DNA of 14,628 bases from Gemmatimonadota bacterium. Lineage in GTDB: Bacteria > Gemmatimonadota > Gemmatimonadetes > Gemmatimonadales > Gemmatimonadaceae. The DNA lies in assembly GCA_003142495.1 (NCBI GenBank), contig PLMM01000177.1:1-14628 (forward strand), given 5' to 3'. Below are positions 14,297 through 14,628 of this stretch, one piece after another. A program made the position numbers and the translations under genes. Below the pieces are notes generated by a model. The model had not been told where the DNA came from and did no database searches. It was given only the letters and a program-made list of their open reading frames with translations. The stretch's first letter is position 1, and each line of letters begins with the position of its first letter.

Positions 14297-14628
14297 TCAG
14301 CGCTCCAGCCCTTCGCGTGCCCTCCGAATGAATGGGTCGATCGCGCGCCAGCTCTCCGTGGCGCGTGTCTGGAGCAGCATGTGCGGGCCGTCGATCTCGA
14401 CGAAGCTCGCACTCGGTTTCAGCGCTCGAATCGTCGCGGCGCTGCGGGCCGGGACGATCCAGTCACGAGTGGCGCTGAGGCACAGCAGAGCTTTCGAGAA
14501 TCGTTGAAGCTCGGCCCTGACGTCCACGTGCAGCGCAGAGGCGATCCGGTGGGCGATGATGTCACCGCTCAGAGCTCGTACCGTGCGTTGAATGTCTGCC
14601 GCCAGCGCGCGATCTCCGCCGGTGAGAA
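14297..14628 (-). CDS. alpha/beta hydrolase, C-terminal part (runs off the window)
   Basis: The frame is open through the window end, so the 110 visible residues are the C-terminus and the start lies beyond 14628. A GTG at 14525-14527 is internal, not the start, because the frame upstream (GDIIAHRIASALHVDVRAEL) is continuous and protein-like. The last strands show the pattern of BioH-type alpha/beta hydrolases: LLCLSATRDWIVPARSAATI supplies the catalytic Asp, and FVEIDGPHMLLQTRATESW the catalytic His. The nucleophile elbow (GxSxG) would be in the missing part. Such enzymes hydrolyse small esters or related bonds; the substrate cannot be told. The gene is convergent with the DUF1097 gene. Confidence 0.75.
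   Translation of the reverse strand, partial: LTGGDRALAADIQRTVRALSGDIIAHRIASALHVDVRAELQRFSKALLCLSATRDWIVPARSAATIRALKPSASFVEIDGPHMLLQTRATESWRAIDPFIRRAREGLER

Overview
The window is GC-rich DNA with dense, long open frames. Its gene content is typical of Gemmatimonadota or a related Acidobacteria-like lineage: a secreted BNR/VPS10-type repeat protein, a CBM9-DUF5916 outer-membrane protein, a ZU5-type lipoprotein, an exported DinB-fold protein, and a TIGR02999-type ECF sigma factor overlapping a large membrane Ser/Thr kinase with TPR repeats. This lineage call rests on remembered family distribution, not on a marker gene. I see no rRNA, tRNA, CRISPR array, transposase or phage gene.

Layout. Positions 1-3063 (+) hold the 3' part of a beta-propeller (BNR/VPS10) protein, convergent with a CBM9-DUF5916 protein (3082-5667, -). 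A small chimeric DUF2911-like gene (5754-6203, -) diverges from a ZU5-type lipoprotein gene (6400-6972, +). The roughly 200 bp between them carries two CRP/FNR-like dyads. A strong bidirectional terminator (6997-7035) separates the lipoprotein gene from dinB (7064-7585, -). From about 13368 down to 7064 everything lies on the minus strand: an AraC-type regulator remnant, a truncated GNAT acetyltransferase, an orphan lipoprotein, a two-TM PH-like protein, the ECF sigma factor, the kinase and DinB. A DUF1097 membrane protein (13664-14185, +) follows an AT-rich promoter region, ends at a hairpin, and faces the 3' end of an alpha/beta hydrolase gene that runs off the window (14297-14628, -).

How the parts work together. 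The clearest functional unit is the sigma-kinase pair, translationally coupled by an ATGA overlap. The sigma factor has a run of threonines where most ECF factors carry acidic residues in region 2.2. That suggests direct activation by kinase phosphorylation instead of an anti-sigma factor. The secreted, lipid-anchored and outer-membrane proteins fit an envelope-centred lifestyle. Two loci (5754-6299 and 12893-13368) look like products of deletions that joined pieces of unrelated genes, so this is partly a decaying region. Three intergenic regions carry dyad-symmetry elements placed as operators would be.
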